Below are positions 1 through 10,721 of a stretch of DNA of 64,000 nt, in pieces. The notes beneath the pieces are model-generated. The model ran no database searches and was not told the origin of the DNA. It was given only the letters and a program-made list of their open reading frames with translations. The DNA lies in contig JAEYRD010000142.1 in the NCBI GenBank assembly GCA_023435725.1, positions 12,428 through 76,427 of the forward strand, in the 5' to 3' direction. Both the position numbers and the translations under genes were made by a program. Within the stretch, counting starts at the first letter, position 1; every line of letters starts with the position of its first letter. The stretch is from Pseudomonadota bacterium (GTDB taxonomy: Bacteria; Pseudomonadota; Alphaproteobacteria; Rhizobiales; Xanthobacteraceae).

Positions 1-194
1 CAGAGCGATGGCAGGAAGATCGGCATCCATTCCAGCGTGTTCATCTGGATGCGGAAGGCGCGCTCGAAATCCGGATGGCCCGACGTCGCCGGCACCTTGA
101 CGCCGGTCTTGGTACGCGCCCGCGAGACGTTGATGCTGGTGAAGAAATAAAACGCGATCGCCAGCAGCGTGACGAGGGTGGTGAGATGATACAT
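1..194 (-). CDS. MAPEG-family membrane protein, N-terminal part
   Basis: About 64 residues of a gene that runs off the left edge are visible. The start is the ATG complementary to 192-194, with an AGGGATCAGCG stretch just upstream. The product begins MYHLTTLVTLLAIAFYFF, one hydrophobic helix, followed by a short basic loop and FERAFRIQMNTLEWMP, the arginine/glutamine/asparagine/glutamate pattern of MAPEG proteins (membrane-associated proteins in eicosanoid and glutathione metabolism). Family members are 4-helix inner-membrane proteins of about 130 residues; bacterial ones are often glutathione transferases or of unknown role. It lies 110 bp downstream of the stop of the lipocalin-like gene's reading direction and may be co-transcribed. 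Function is not determined by what is visible. Confidence 0.75.
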   Translation of the reverse strand, partial: MYHLTTLVTLLAIAFYFFTSINVSRARTKTGVKVPATSGHPDFERAFRIQMNTLEWMPIFLPSL

Positions 195-221
195 CGCTGA
201 TCCCTTCCAACAGGTCGCGCT

Positions 222-1304
222 TCAATAGCCGGTCAGTTCGAGATAGCCAACGCCGTCATGCGTGCCGGCAAAGCTGATCGGCCCCTCCCAATAGGAGAAG
301 CCCGTCCCCATCCAGGCCTTGGGATTGAGCGGCATGCAGAGGATCGAGAACGAACGCGAGGGAATCACGATCTGCCATTCCACCGGCAGCTTGCGTCCCG
401 CAATCTCCGCGGCTGCCTTCGGAATCATTTGGATGTCATCGCCCGCAATCATCTGCGTGTCCCCGGAAGCGCTGATCCAGTTGCCGAACGGATAATCCTT
501 GCCGTCCTTCTGGCGCAGCCGATACAGCATCAGCTTGTCGCCGGATGCGAGATGCAGCGACAGCCAGTCCCAGCCGGTCTGGTCGGCATCGAGCGGCTGG
601 CTGCTCCATTCGCGGTCCATCCAGGCCTGGCCGGAAACGTCGACCAGCTTGTCGTCGATGCTGAGCGTGCCGCGCGCGCGGTAGAACGGCTGGCTGTAAT
701 AGTAGGACGCTTGCCCGCGCTCGGACTTGCGGCTGTAGCCGCCGTCGCCTTGCAGCACGACTGGGCGATCGGCTTCGAGCGTCAGCGCATAGCTGAAGTC
801 TGTGCCGGACGCTTTCAGCGTCACCGGCGCCAGAGTGCGATCATCGGTGCCCTCGATTCCCTTCATCTCCCAATCGTCGATCCAGGCCGCAAACGGTTTT
901 GCTTCGACGCCGGCCTGCCCGATCCCGCCGCGTGAAAACGCTTCGTTGAAACGATGGGTATCCGCGCGCGTCACCGCCGCATGCCCCATCCACACCTGCT
1001 GATTGGCCCAGCCCTCGCCTTGCGGGTCCGGCTGCGTCGCCTGGCGGAACAACGTCCATTGCAGGCCGCAAGCTGCGCCGCTGGCATCGACGAGGTTCGC
1101 CGTCAGATACCACCACTCGATGCGAAACTCCGGATGCGGCCCGTGATCGGCGGGGAAGGTGAACGGCTTGCCCGGCGCCACCTTTGCAAAGCCATCGGCC
1201 GTCTCGCCGAGCCCGGCATAGCCTTGCGCGCCGGCCCGGCGCGCAAGAGCGAGCGCGGCGATGCCGCCGGCGAACACGCGCCGCGATATCCTCTCAGCGC
1301 TCAT
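222..1304 (-). CDS. CrtC/AttH-like lipocalin-family protein
   Basis: A 360-residue exported protein. I chose the ATG complementary to 1302-1304 because it follows the permease directly and puts a twin-arginine signal (R8-R9 of SRRVFAGG, then a hydrophobic stretch ending ARRAGAQG) at the N terminus. The mature part has the double-lipocalin hallmarks of the hydroxyneurosporene synthase (CrtC)/AttH family: an early EWWYLTANL motif and a MDREWSSQPLD...GWDWLSLHL motif. Biochemically known CrtC members hydrate carotenoids, but no carotenoid gene is nearby. Here the gene is the third of an ATPase-permease-lipocalin operon, like Agrobacterium attEFGH, so a periplasmic lipophile-handling role is more likely than carotenoid hydration. 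Its start overlaps the end of the permease gene by 11 bases (1294-1304), implying translational coupling. Confidence 0.82.
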   Translation of the reverse strand: MSAERISRRVFAGGIAALALARRAGAQGYAGLGETADGFAKVAPGKPFTFPADHGPHPEFRIEWWYLTANLVDASGAACGLQWTLFRQATQPDPQGEGWANQQVWMGHAAVTRADTHRFNEAFSRGGIGQAGVEAKPFAAWIDDWEMKGIEGTDDRTLAPVTLKASGTDFSYALTLEADRPVVLQGDGGYSRKSERGQASYYYSQPFYRARGTLSIDDKLVDVSGQAWMDREWSSQPLDADQTGWDWLSLHLASGDKLMLYRLRQKDGKDYPFGNWISASGDTQMIAGDDIQMIPKAAAEIAGRKLPVEWQIVIPSRSFSILCMPLNPKAWMGTGFSYWEGPISFAGTHDGVGYLELTGY

Positions 1305-3752
1305 TGGCGAACACCTGGACGAGGTTTGCCGGCTGCATCCGCGCCAACCGCGCGACCGGCAGCAGCGCGGCAAGCAGTGAGGCGAACAACGCCACCGCGA
1401 CCAGCTCGATCAGTTGCAGCGGAAACACGTGGAAGGGCAACCGCCAGCCGAACGCCTTCACATTGACGATCGCGACCAGGCACCATGCCACCAGTAGCCC
1501 GAGCGGCACCGCCAATAGCGACGTGAACAGCGCAACCGACAGCGTCTTGGTCAATTCGATCGCCGCAAGGCGCGGTCGCGTGATGCCGATCGCCCAGAGC
1601 GGGGCGAGCTGTGGCAGCCGGGAATTCGCCAGTGTCAGAAGGCTGGTCAGCAGCGCGATGCCGGCGACGCCGAGCGTGAACGCATTCAGGGCGGAAGTGA
1701 CCGCAAAGGTGCGATTGAAGATGCGGATCGACTCCGCCTTCACCGTCGCCTGGTCGGCGACGCTGCGGTCGTCGAGCGTGAACTGCTTTTGCAGCGCTGC
1801 GATCAGCCCCGGGATATTCTCCTTTGCGACGATGAGGCCGATCCGCGTCTGCGGCGTTTGCGGGAAGTGCCGGATCAGCGCCGCGACATTGACGGCGAGC
1901 TGCCCCCTGGGGTTGCCATAGTCGGCATAGATGCCGACGATGTCGAGCTCCCAGGTCCCGCCCGGTGCCGGCACTTCAATGACATCGCCGACACGGACGT
2001 TGAGGCGCCGACTCAACTGCTCGCTGATGAAGGCGGCATTGCCCGGCACCAGCTGCGTCCAGGCGCGTGGCGCGGTCTCCAGCAGCGGCCAGCGCTCGCG
2101 ATAGAGCGCATGGTCGGGCAGGCCGAGCAATTCAACAGGCTGTCCCTCAATTTGCGCCTCGGCGCGTCCGCCCGAGAGGATCGCCTGGACGTCGCTGCGC
2201 TCCTTCAGCCAGTTGCGGATCGCAACGCCTTGCGCATTGTCGGGAGCGCTGATGTAGACGTCGGCCGCGAGCCGCCCGTCGAGCCAGCCGATGAAGGTGC
2301 GGCTGAAGGTTTCTACCATGGTGGAGACGCCGACATTGACGGCGAGGGCGAGCAGCAGCGCCATCAGCGCCAGCGACAGCCCGGAGAGCTGGTGCCGGCT
2401 GTCGGCCCAGAACCACTGCGCGAGCGGCTTGCGTGCGGTGCGCTGGCCCGCGAGCAGAAGGATTTCGAGCAGCGCCGGCAGGATCAGCGCCGCGCCGAGC
2501 ATCAGCGCCGCCAGCACGCCGAAGCCCGCGATCAGCGACACGCCGTAACGGAGCAGGAGCAGCGCGACCGCGAACACGGCGCAGGCAGCAAGACTTTGCA
2601 GGATCAGCCAACGGCGCTGCCTCTGCTGCCAGGCGCGCGGCTGCGCCGTGGCCAGCACCGGCATCCTGATCGCCTTGATCAGGCTGGTCGCGGCCGCGAC
2701 GATCGCACCGGCGATGCTGATGCCGATGCCGGCGAGCCACCATTCCGGCCGCAGCGCGAGCTGCCCCGGAATCTGCGCGCCGTAGAGCCCGCGCAGCGAC
2801 GCTGCCACGTCGGGGAGTAGCGCGGCCGCGATGAAATAGCCGCAGGCGAGCCCGATCAGCCCTGCGATGAGCGCCAGCGCCACCAGCTCGATCACCAGCA
2901 CCGTGTTGACCAGCCGCGCCGAGGCGCCGCAGGCCCGCAGCGTGCGCAGCATCGGCAGCCGCTGCTCGAAGGCGAGGCCAACGGCCGAGTTGACGATGAA
3001 GAGGCCGACGAAGAACGACAGCAGGCCGAACGCGGTGAGATTGAGGTGGAAACTGTCGGTGAGACGCTCCAGCTCCGTCTCCGCATTCGGCTCGACCTGC
3101 TGCAGCTGGTCGCCGACGACGCTCGCCAGTGGCGCCGGCTTGCCCTTCGGCTTGCCGATCAGGAGCCGCGAGACCTGGTCCGGCTTGTTCAGCAGCCGCT
3201 GCGCCACGCCGATGTCGACCACGAGCACGTCGGGCGCGAGCTGCGGCAGCACGCGCAGCGGCGGCAGCTTGGCGCCGCCGCTGATCGGCGGCGTCGCGCC
3301 CTCCTGCTCCTGCAGATCGGCCAGCGTTTCCCGCGCCACCAGCGTCCGGCCCGGCGGCGCAACGAAGCTGCTTAAGTCCGAGGCGCCAAGGCGCGGCGCA
3401 TTGCCGACATCGGCCGGCAGCGTGATCGGCTCAATCCCGAGCAGCCGCACAGAGTGTCCGTTGACCTGGATGCGGCCTTCCAGCACCGGCGAGACCGGCC
3501 AGCCCGCGCGCCTCAGCCTGACGAACAGCTCCTGCGGAAAGGTCGCGGTATCAGGCGCGACCAGCATTGCCGTGCGCACGCCGCCGAACGTCGCCGCGGC
3601 GCGGTCATAGGCATTGCGGGCCTGCTGGTTGATCGCCTGGACGCCGCTCCACAGCGCGGTCGCCGCGATCAGCCCGATCAGGAGTGTTGCGAACTGCATC
3701 TTGTGCCGCCGCCAATGGCTCAGGAGCACCGCGAGGACCCACAGCGCGCGCC

Positions 3753-3756
<4 letters not shown>
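1294..3756 (-). CDS. FtsX-type ABC transporter permease
   Basis: An 820-residue inner-membrane permease of the MacB/LolCE/YbbP type. One N-terminal helix (about residues 20-40) is followed by a large periplasmic segment, then a helix cluster around 240-370, further central helices and a second periplasmic domain. Three C-terminal helices close it, which is the two-FtsX-domain layout of long (about 800 residue) members such as YbbP. Such transporters use ATP to drive mechanical or lipid/lipoprotein extraction from the membrane rather than classical import. The start overlaps the end of the ATPase gene by four bases (ATGA at 3753-3756), and its end overlaps the next start. Together with the lipocalin downstream it forms an AttEFGH-like export/extraction unit. 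The substrate is unknown. Confidence 0.88.
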
Positions 3757-4448
<692 letters not shown>

Positions 4449-4546
4449 ACCTGTCGCGGAAATGCCGGGGTTGCGTTGGCCTCGCAGCCGTTGTTAGCTC
4501 CCGAGACGGCCAAATCAAAAAGTGCCGAAAAGAACATACGGGGAGA

Positions 4547-5899
4547 ATGATGAGCGCACAGGGAACGCCCAACGCGGCGGGCAGGACGGCAGGGGTGTCC
4601 AAGGCAACAACGAAGGAAACGCCAAAGGGCGCCTGGACCGTCACTTTTCTCCTCTTTCTCTTCATGGTCGTGAACTTCGCCGACAAGATCGTCGTCGGTC
4701 TCGCCGGCGTGCCGATCATGAACGACCTCAAGCTTAGCGCCGAGCAATTCGGCCTGCTCGGCTCCTCGTTCTTCTTCCTGTTCTCGATCTCGGCCATCGT
4801 CGTCGGCTTCATCGTCAACAAGGTGCCGACGCGATGGGTACTGCTCACGCTGGCGGTGATCTGGGCGCTGGCACAGTTTCCGATGGTCGGCACCGTCTCA
4901 TTCACGACGCTGCTGATCTGCCGCATCGTGCTGGGCGCGGGCGAAGGCCCGGCCTTCTCGGTCGCCGCGCACGCCATCTACAAATGGTTCCCCGACGAGA
5001 AGCGCACGCTGCCGACCGCGATCCTGTCGCAGGGCTCCGCCTTCGGCGTCATCCTGGCCGTGCCGGCGCTCAACTGGGTCATCGTCAACCACTCCTGGCA
5101 CTACGCCTTCGGCGCGCTCGGCGTCGTCGGCCTGATCTGGGTCTGTGCGTGGCTCGCGCTCGGCAAGGAAGGTCCGCTGGAGGACACCCAGGTCCTCGCT
5201 GTCACCGAGCCGAAAATTCCTTATGTGCAGCTGCTGACCTCACGCACCTTCCTCGGCTGCGTGATCGCCACCTTCGGCGCTTATTGGGCGCTGTCGCTGG
5301 GTCTCACCTGGTTCACGCCCTTCATCGTCAGGGGGCTTGGCTTCTCGCAGAGTCAGGCCGGCTTCATCTCGATCCTGCCCTGGGTGTTCGGCGCCACCAT
5401 CGTCATCCTCACGGGGTGGATCTCGCAGGTGATGATGGCGCGCGGTTACACCACGCGCATTTCGCGCGGCGTGCTCGGCTCGGTGCCGCTGATCATCGGC
5501 GGCCTGATCCTGGCGATGATGGCGCACGTTCAGGGCGCAGGCCTTCAGATCGCGCTGCTCGTCGTCGGCTCCGGCCTGTGCGGTGCGATCTATGTCGTCT
5601 GCCCGCCGATGCTCGGCGAGTTCACCCCGGCATCGCAGCGCGGCGCGGTCATCGCGATCTACGGCGCGCTCTACACGCTCTCCGGCATCATCGCGCCCAA
5701 CGTGATGGGCACCGTGATCCAGCGCGCCGGCAGCATGCTCGACGGCTACATGACCGGCTTCACCATCAACGCGGTGGTCATGGTCGGCTCCGGTGTGATC
5801 GGTCTGCTGCTGCTCTGGCCGAACACGGAAAAGGTCAGGCTGATGCGCGGCGCCGCCCCGAAGGCCGCGGCGTTGAAGCGCGCGGTTTCGCCGACGTAA
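4547..5899 (+). CDS. MFS transporter, anion:cation symporter type
   Basis: A 450-residue inner-membrane carrier with about 12 hydrophobic segments. I placed the start at the first ATG of ATGATGAGC, six bases after a GGGGAGA ribosome-binding site; an upstream extension in the same frame is antisense to the ABC ATPase and unlikely. The loop between helices 2 and 3 carries a VPTRW segment and the region DKIVVGLAGVPIMNDL resembles the ACS family (hexuronate, galactonate, phthalate and other organic-anion transporters). It is followed by a 133-bp repeat element and then by the convergent amidohydrolase. The substrate cannot be read from sequence; an organic acid symported with protons is the family expectation. 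Confidence 0.85.
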   Translation: MMSAQGTPNAAGRTAGVSKATTKETPKGAWTVTFLLFLFMVVNFADKIVVGLAGVPIMNDLKLSAEQFGLLGSSFFFLFSISAIVVGFIVNKVPTRWVLLTLAVIWALAQFPMVGTVSFTTLLICRIVLGAGEGPAFSVAAHAIYKWFPDEKRTLPTAILSQGSAFGVILAVPALNWVIVNHSWHYAFGALGVVGLIWVCAWLALGKEGPLEDTQVLAVTEPKIPYVQLLTSRTFLGCVIATFGAYWALSLGLTWFTPFIVRGLGFSQSQAGFISILPWVFGATIVILTGWISQVMMARGYTTRISRGVLGSVPLIIGGLILAMMAHVQGAGLQIALLVVGSGLCGAIYVVCPPMLGEFTPASQRGAVIAIYGALYTLSGIIAPNVMGTVIQRAGSMLDGYMTGFTINAVVMVGSGVIGLLLLWPNTEKVRLMRGAAPKAAALKRAVSPT

Positions 5900-5924
5900 G
5901 AGGCGCTGCCGGCTGTCGAACACT

Positions 5925-6057
5925 GTCGTCCCGGACAAGCGAAGCGCAGATCCGGGACCCGTAGCCACAGGAAGTGGGTTGGTGAAGACCCGGAGTTACC
6001 ACCTTCGTCCGGCAACTCCTTCCTGGGGTTATGGGTCCCCGCGTTCGCGGGGACGAC
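5925..6057. repeat. Dispersed palindromic repeat, family A
   Basis: A 133-bp element in the gap between two convergent genes, bounded by GTCGTCCCGGACAAGCGAAG and CGCGGGGACGAC. A second copy of the same length lies at 48400-48532 in the opposite orientation. When the second is reverse-complemented, the two align end to end with no length difference, diverging mainly in the centre. The ends are complementary, so the RNA could fold as a long hairpin. Confidence 0.85.
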
Positions 6058-6102
6058 ACTGAAATTGAGGCACCATTGCGCCTCACGCGCAATCACCGTC
6101 GC

Positions 6103-7818
6103 TTAGTTCGTCCCCTGCGCGCCACGAATCAGCTTCCCCGGCCGCTGTCCCGTCGCCTCGCCGTGCCGCCGCGTCACCACGCCCGACACGATGGTCGCTT
6201 CATAGCCGTCGACATCCTGCAACAGCCGCCGTCCGCCGACCGGCAAATCGTAATGCACCTTCGGCGGATGCAGGTGCAGCCGGTCATAGTCGATCACGTT
6301 GACGTCAGCTTTATATCCCGGGGCAATAAGCCCGCGATCGGTAAGCCCGACCGAGAGTGCGGTCTTGCGAGACTGCGCGGCGACCACGAAGGGAATCGTG
6401 AGCTTTTCGCCGCGCTTGCGGTCGCGCGTCCAATGCGTCAGCAGATAGGTCGGGAAGCTGGCGTCGCAGATGATGCCGCAATGTGCGCCGCCATCGGAGA
6501 GACCGGGCACCGATTGCGGATCGATCAGCATCTCGCGCGTCGCATCGAGATTGCCGTCGGAATAATTGAGGAACGGCACATACAGCATGCCGCGGCCCTC
6601 GTCCGAGAGCATCGCATCGTAAGCGAGCTCCTCCGGCTGGCGGCCCTGCTTGCGCGCCTGCGGGCCCAGCGCGTTCTCCGGCGGCTGCTCGTAGTCCGGG
6701 GGATCGCCGAGCAGGAACATCTTGTCGTAGTTGGGCCGGAAGAACAGCGGATCGTCGGTCGCGGTCGCCGTCTCGCTCAGAATGGCCTTGCGCACCTCGC
6801 TCTGATGCAGCCGCGCCAGCCGCTCCTTCAGCGGCAGATGCGCGATCGCCTTGTAGCTTGGATGGGTTTGGAACGGATTGCGCGACAATTCGAGGCCGAG
6901 CAGCAGACCGACCGGACGCGCGGCGATCTGCGCGGTGATGGAGAGACCGCGCCGGGCCGCCGCGTTGATCTCGTCCAACGTCTGGCGCCAGCGCTGCGGC
7001 GACTTGTCGTTCTGCGTGATCGAGAACGAGATCGGGCATTTCGTGGTATCCGCCACCCGCAGCATCATCGGCAAATCTTCGTGGATGGTGGAGAGATCGA
7101 GCACGAATTGCAGCACGCTGCGGCCCTCGCGGTGCATCGCCCCCGCAATCGCGGTGAGCTCGTCCTCGCCCGCCTTCAGCGTCGGCGTGAAATCGCCGGT
7201 CGAGGTGCGGTGGTTCAGCGTGCGCGAGGTCGAGAAGCCGAGCGCGCCGGAGCGCACCGCCTCGCCCGCGAGCTTCGCCATCGCGGCATTGTCCTCGGCG
7301 GTGGAGGGATCGCGGCGCGCGCCGCGCTCGCCCATGACATAGACGCGCAGCGCGGCATGCGGCAGCTGCGCGCCGACATCGATGTCGAAGTCGCGCCTGG
7401 AGAGCCAGTTCATGTAGTCCGGAAAGCTCTCCCAGGCCCAGGGAATGCCGGCGCTGAGCACGGGCTCGGGAATATCCTCGACGCCCTCCATGAGCTGGAT
7501 CAGGCGTGTGTGGTCGGAGGGCTTGCACGGCGCGAAGCCGACGCCGCAATTGCCCATGATCGCGGTGGTGACGCCATTCTGCGACGATGGCGTGATGTCC
7601 TGGCTCCAGGTGACCTGCCCGTCATAATGGGTGTGGACGTCGACGAAGCCCGGCGTCACCAGCTTGCCGCGCGCGTCGATCTCTTCGCTGCCCCTAGCCG
7701 AGACCTTGCCGACCTCGCTGATCTTGCCGCCGGTGATGGCGACGTCGGCCTCGAACAGCTCGCCGCCACGGCCATCCGCAACGGTGCCGCCGCGGATCAC
7801 GAGATCAGGGGTGCTCAT
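6103..7818 (-). CDS. N-acyl-D-amino-acid deacylase-type amidohydrolase
   Basis: A 571-residue metal-dependent hydrolase of the amidohydrolase superfamily, D-aminoacylase/dihydroorotase branch. The start ATG (complement of 7816-7818) follows a GGAAGAAAC ribosome-binding site and gives the family N terminus DLVIRGGTVADG. The metal site begins with TPGFVDVHTHYDGQVTW, and a C-terminal GYKADVNVIDYDRL strand closes the small beta domain. Characterised relatives remove acyl groups from N-acyl-D-amino acids, but many long members (550-590 residues) act on other amides, so the substrate is uncertain. The upstream gene on the same strand, 79 bp away, is an MFS carrier that may supply the substrate. Confidence 0.87.
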   Translation of the reverse strand: MSTPDLVIRGGTVADGRGGELFEADVAITGGKISEVGKVSARGSEEIDARGKLVTPGFVDVHTHYDGQVTWSQDITPSSQNGVTTAIMGNCGVGFAPCKPSDHTRLIQLMEGVEDIPEPVLSAGIPWAWESFPDYMNWLSRRDFDIDVGAQLPHAALRVYVMGERGARRDPSTAEDNAAMAKLAGEAVRSGALGFSTSRTLNHRTSTGDFTPTLKAGEDELTAIAGAMHREGRSVLQFVLDLSTIHEDLPMMLRVADTTKCPISFSITQNDKSPQRWRQTLDEINAAARRGLSITAQIAARPVGLLLGLELSRNPFQTHPSYKAIAHLPLKERLARLHQSEVRKAILSETATATDDPLFFRPNYDKMFLLGDPPDYEQPPENALGPQARKQGRQPEELAYDAMLSDEGRGMLYVPFLNYSDGNLDATREMLIDPQSVPGLSDGGAHCGIICDASFPTYLLTHWTRDRKRGEKLTIPFVVAAQSRKTALSVGLTDRGLIAPGYKADVNVIDYDRLHLHPPKVHYDLPVGGRRLLQDVDGYEATIVSGVVTRRHGEATGQRPGKLIRGAQGTN

Positions 7819-7897
7819 GGTGTTTCTTCCCGATGGTTGTTTTGCTTGCGCGCATTTTCGGATGCGCCAGCGTGGTGTCAACCGCGGGGAAGTGCGC

Positions 7898-9118
7898 TCA
7901 GGGTTGCGTCGCAGCCGTGGCTTGCCGCTTCCGCTCCGTGAACGGCGACACCACCACCGTCGCGACCATGAAGATCACGGAAGCGCCGAACACCCAGTGC
8001 GGCGCGTTCTGGTCCATGATCCAGCCGAACAGCAGCGGACTGACGATGCCGCCGAGATTGAAGCCGGTGGAGACGATGCCGAAGGCGCGCCCCGCTGCGC
8101 CGACAGGCGCGGCATTGCGCACCAGCATATCCCGCGACGGTGCGATCACGCCGGAGAGGAAGCCTGCGGCCGTCATCGTGGCCGTCAAGGCCCAGCCCGG
8201 CAGCGTGACCAGTGCGATCAGGAGCACGATCGCTGCATTCGCGGCAAAGCACGCCGCGGCGACATAGCCGTGGCGCTCGGTGTAATCGGCGAGGAAGCCG
8301 CCCGCGAGCACGCCCGCGGCGCTGGCGCCGAGGAACGCCGTCAGCGCAACATTGGCGGCGGAATAGGATGCGCCATACCCGCTCATCAGCGCGACTACGC
8401 CGAAATTGTTGATGCCGGCGACGGACAGGCTGAGCAGCGTGAACAGCACGGTGAGCATGATCAGCGCCGGCGTGATGACGGCCTGCTTTGGCGCATTCGC
8501 CGCGCCCGGCTTTTTCTTGTGCGCGCCGGCGTCGGGAATGTTCATGACGACCAGCAGCAGCGCCACCAGTACGCCGATCGCGCCGGATGCGATCAGCGCA
8601 CCCGTGCCGCCGGAGATGGTGACGAGGGCGGCGACGATCGCCGGCGCCACCGCGCCGCCGAGATAGCCGGCAAAGGTGTGGATCGAGAAAGCGCGGCCCA
8701 TCCGCGCCTCGTCCATGTGCTCGGCGAGGATCGCGTAGTCCGCGGGGTGATAGACGCTGTTGGCGAGCCCGAGCAGCACGGCGCAGGCGATCAGCGAGAC
8801 GTAGCTGAGGTGCAGGCCGAGCAGGATCAGCGCAAAGCCGCCGAGCGCCAGCCCGATCAGCAGGATCTTCCGTGCGCCAAGATGGTCGACGAGATAGCCG
8901 GTCGGCGCCTGCGTCAGCCCGGACACCACCGCGAACACGGTGAGCGCGAAGCCGAGCTCGATATAGCCCACGCCGAGCTTTTCTTTGAGGAACGGGAACA
9001 GCATCGGCAGGACCAGCAGATGGAAATGGCTGACCCAGTGCGCGATCGAGATTCCCGTCAGCGTGCGCAGCGCGCTGTCCGCCTTGCCTTGCTGCGGTGC
9101 GGCGAGAACATCGGCCAT
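7898..9118 (-). CDS. MFS transporter
   Basis: A 406-residue carrier with about 12 hydrophobic segments. It has the MFS loop motif GYLVDHLGARKIL between helices 2 and 3 and a long central cytoplasmic loop with AHKKKPGAA. The start ATG complements 9116-9118. It sits directly upstream of the D-aminoacylase-like gene on the same strand with a 79-bp gap, so the two may be co-transcribed and act on one substrate. The sequence does not identify that substrate. Confidence 0.85.
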   Translation of the reverse strand: MADVLAAPQQGKADSALRTLTGISIAHWVSHFHLLVLPMLFPFLKEKLGVGYIELGFALTVFAVVSGLTQAPTGYLVDHLGARKILLIGLALGGFALILLGLHLSYVSLIACAVLLGLANSVYHPADYAILAEHMDEARMGRAFSIHTFAGYLGGAVAPAIVAALVTISGGTGALIASGAIGVLVALLLVVMNIPDAGAHKKKPGAANAPKQAVITPALIMLTVLFTLLSLSVAGINNFGVVALMSGYGASYSAANVALTAFLGASAAGVLAGGFLADYTERHGYVAAACFAANAAIVLLIALVTLPGWALTATMTAAGFLSGVIAPSRDMLVRNAAPVGAAGRAFGIVSTGFNLGGIVSPLLFGWIMDQNAPHWVFGASVIFMVATVVVSPFTERKRQATAATQP

Positions 9119-9263
9119 TGCAGTTCCGTTTCACGTCCTGAGGGACGCGCAAACTATCGGGGAGAGCGGTTATTTGTCCATGAACGCAGGCGCATGGCAG
9201 GTAGCGCGGGACAGGTTCCACGCCGCTGGCGAGCGCTCGATCAATTTCGAATGCCAGCGCGCC

Positions 9264-9431
9264 TCAGAGCGGCTCGTCATCATTGCCGTAACGATCCCGC
9301 TTTGGCGTCGCGATGTCGCCGTCTTCGTAATCGTCGTCGGTATCGCCCGGCGGCGGCTTCTTCGTTTTGTTGTCCGCCGACGTCTTGCCCGCAACTTTGG
9401 GCGGCTCGCTCGGCTTGCCGGTCTTGGCCAT
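9264..9431 (-). CDS. Small acidic hypothetical protein
   Basis: A 55-residue, low-complexity, highly charged protein: a basic N-terminal half (KVAGKTSADNKTKKPPP) and an acidic C-terminal half (DTDDDYEDGDIATPKRDRYGNDDEPL, quoted here only by its pattern of Asp/Glu). No hydrophobic segment or known domain is visible, so it is probably disordered and cytoplasmic. The start ATG complementary to 9429-9431 was preferred over one nine codons upstream because the extra residues are unlike the rest. Codon use is normal for the window, which favours a real gene. Function unknown. Confidence 0.55.
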   Translation of the reverse strand: MAKTGKPSEPPKVAGKTSADNKTKKPPPGDTDDDYEDGDIATPKRDRYGNDDEPL

Positions 9432-9546
9432 GGCTGGTCCCGGATGGTGATGCGTCATCCGCTTCTACCCGCGAAATATGTGCGGTCCCTGACTTTTCTC
9501 AAGCCCTGTTTCTCAAGCCTTGGTTCTCGAGTGTTGGACCGGACCC

Positions 9547-10587
9547 TCAGCCATGAACCACCGGCCCGCCTGCCTTCTTCCAGGCATCGATGCCGCCGGC
9601 GATATGGGCGGTGTTGGTGAGGCCGGCTTCCTTGGCGGCGGCGACGGCCATCGCCGAGCGCTCGCCGAAGGCGCAAAAGAACACGACACGGCGGCCGGTG
9701 GCGGCCACGACCTCGCGCAGCATGCCGCCGGGCTTCAGGCTTTCCTCGACGCTCGGATAGGGCGTATGCAGCGCGCCTTCGAGCATGCCGTGCTTCATCC
9801 GCTCGTTGGTCTCGCGCAGGTCGACCAGGAGGATGTCGGGCCGGCCGAGCGAGCGGATCGCCTCGACCGCGCTGAGCGCGCGGCCTTCCTTCTCCAGCTC
9901 CTCCTGATGCAAGCCGACCCGCATATTGGCGGGCACTGCCACGTCCATCATCTTCGGGTTGGGCAGCTTCAGATTGGCCATCAGCTCGATATATTCGTCG
10001 ACCGAGCGCACCTGGAGCCGCGGATTGTAGCGCTTCTCCTCGCCGATGGTGGAGACGGTGTCGCCCTTGTAGTCATGTGCCGGGAACACCATCGTCTCGT
10101 CCGGCAGCTTGAGCAGGCGGTTGAAGATCGAGTCGTACTGCGCGCGCGATGAGCCGTTCTGGAAGTCGGTGCGGCCGGTGCCGCGGATCAGCAGCGTGTC
10201 GCCGGTGAAGACGCGATCTCCCATCAGATAGGAATAGGAATCGTCGGTGTGGCCCGGCGTGTACATCACGTCGAGCGACAGGCCCTCGATCGTCACCTTG
10301 TCACCGTCGGCGACCCGCATCGCCACCACGTCAGCCTTGGTCTGGTCGCCCATGACGGTCATGCAATGGGTGCGGTCGCGCAGCTCGCCGAGCCCGGTGA
10401 CGTGGTCGGCATGGAGGTGGGTGTCGACCGCCTTGACCAGCTTGAGGTCGAGCTCGCGCAGCAACTGGCAATAGCGGTCGACCTTCTCGAGCACGGGATC
10501 GAGGATCAGCGCCTCGCCGCCGGGGCGGCTTGCCAGGAGATAGCTGTAGGTGCCCGAAACGCTGTCGAACAATTGGCGAAAGATCAT
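9547..10587 (-). CDS. Metallo-beta-lactamase / rhodanese fusion (persulfide dioxygenase-like)
   Basis: A 346-residue two-domain protein. The N-terminal domain (about 1-235) is a glyoxalase II/ETHE1-type metallo-beta-lactamase with DTHLHADHVTGLGEL and GHTDDSYSYLMGDRVFTGDTLL. The C-terminal domain (about 250-346) is a rhodanese with the persulfide-forming cysteine in VVFFCAFGERS (near residue 305). ETHE1-like enzymes oxidise glutathione persulfide to sulfite, and the rhodanese passes sulfane sulfur, so the fusion is a sulfide/persulfide detoxification enzyme. It lies downstream of the sox cluster on the same strand, 248 bp from the DsrE-like gene, with a repeat element in between, and so may have its own promoter. 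The start at MIFRQLFD matches family N termini. Confidence 0.88.
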   Translation of the reverse strand: MIFRQLFDSVSGTYSYLLASRPGGEALILDPVLEKVDRYCQLLRELDLKLVKAVDTHLHADHVTGLGELRDRTHCMTVMGDQTKADVVAMRVADGDKVTIEGLSLDVMYTPGHTDDSYSYLMGDRVFTGDTLLIRGTGRTDFQNGSSRAQYDSIFNRLLKLPDETMVFPAHDYKGDTVSTIGEEKRYNPRLQVRSVDEYIELMANLKLPNPKMMDVAVPANMRVGLHQEELEKEGRALSAVEAIRSLGRPDILLVDLRETNERMKHGMLEGALHTPYPSVEESLKPGGMLREVVAATGRRVVFFCAFGERSAMAVAAAKEAGLTNTAHIAGGIDAWKKAGGPVVHG

Positions 10588-10721
10588 TGCAGACCCCGGC
10601 GTCAGATGATCGCAAATCATACTACGGGGACGCTGCAAAAGAGAAGTAAATCACTGCATCGAGAGGTAAATTTAGAAGATTATTGTTGCGACTGAGATGA
10701 CGGAAGCGACGGATCTCCGCT

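Noticed and set aside
6031..7941. A 636-codon plus-strand open frame
   Set aside because: Antisense to the D-aminoacylase-like gene; no domain and shadow-like composition.
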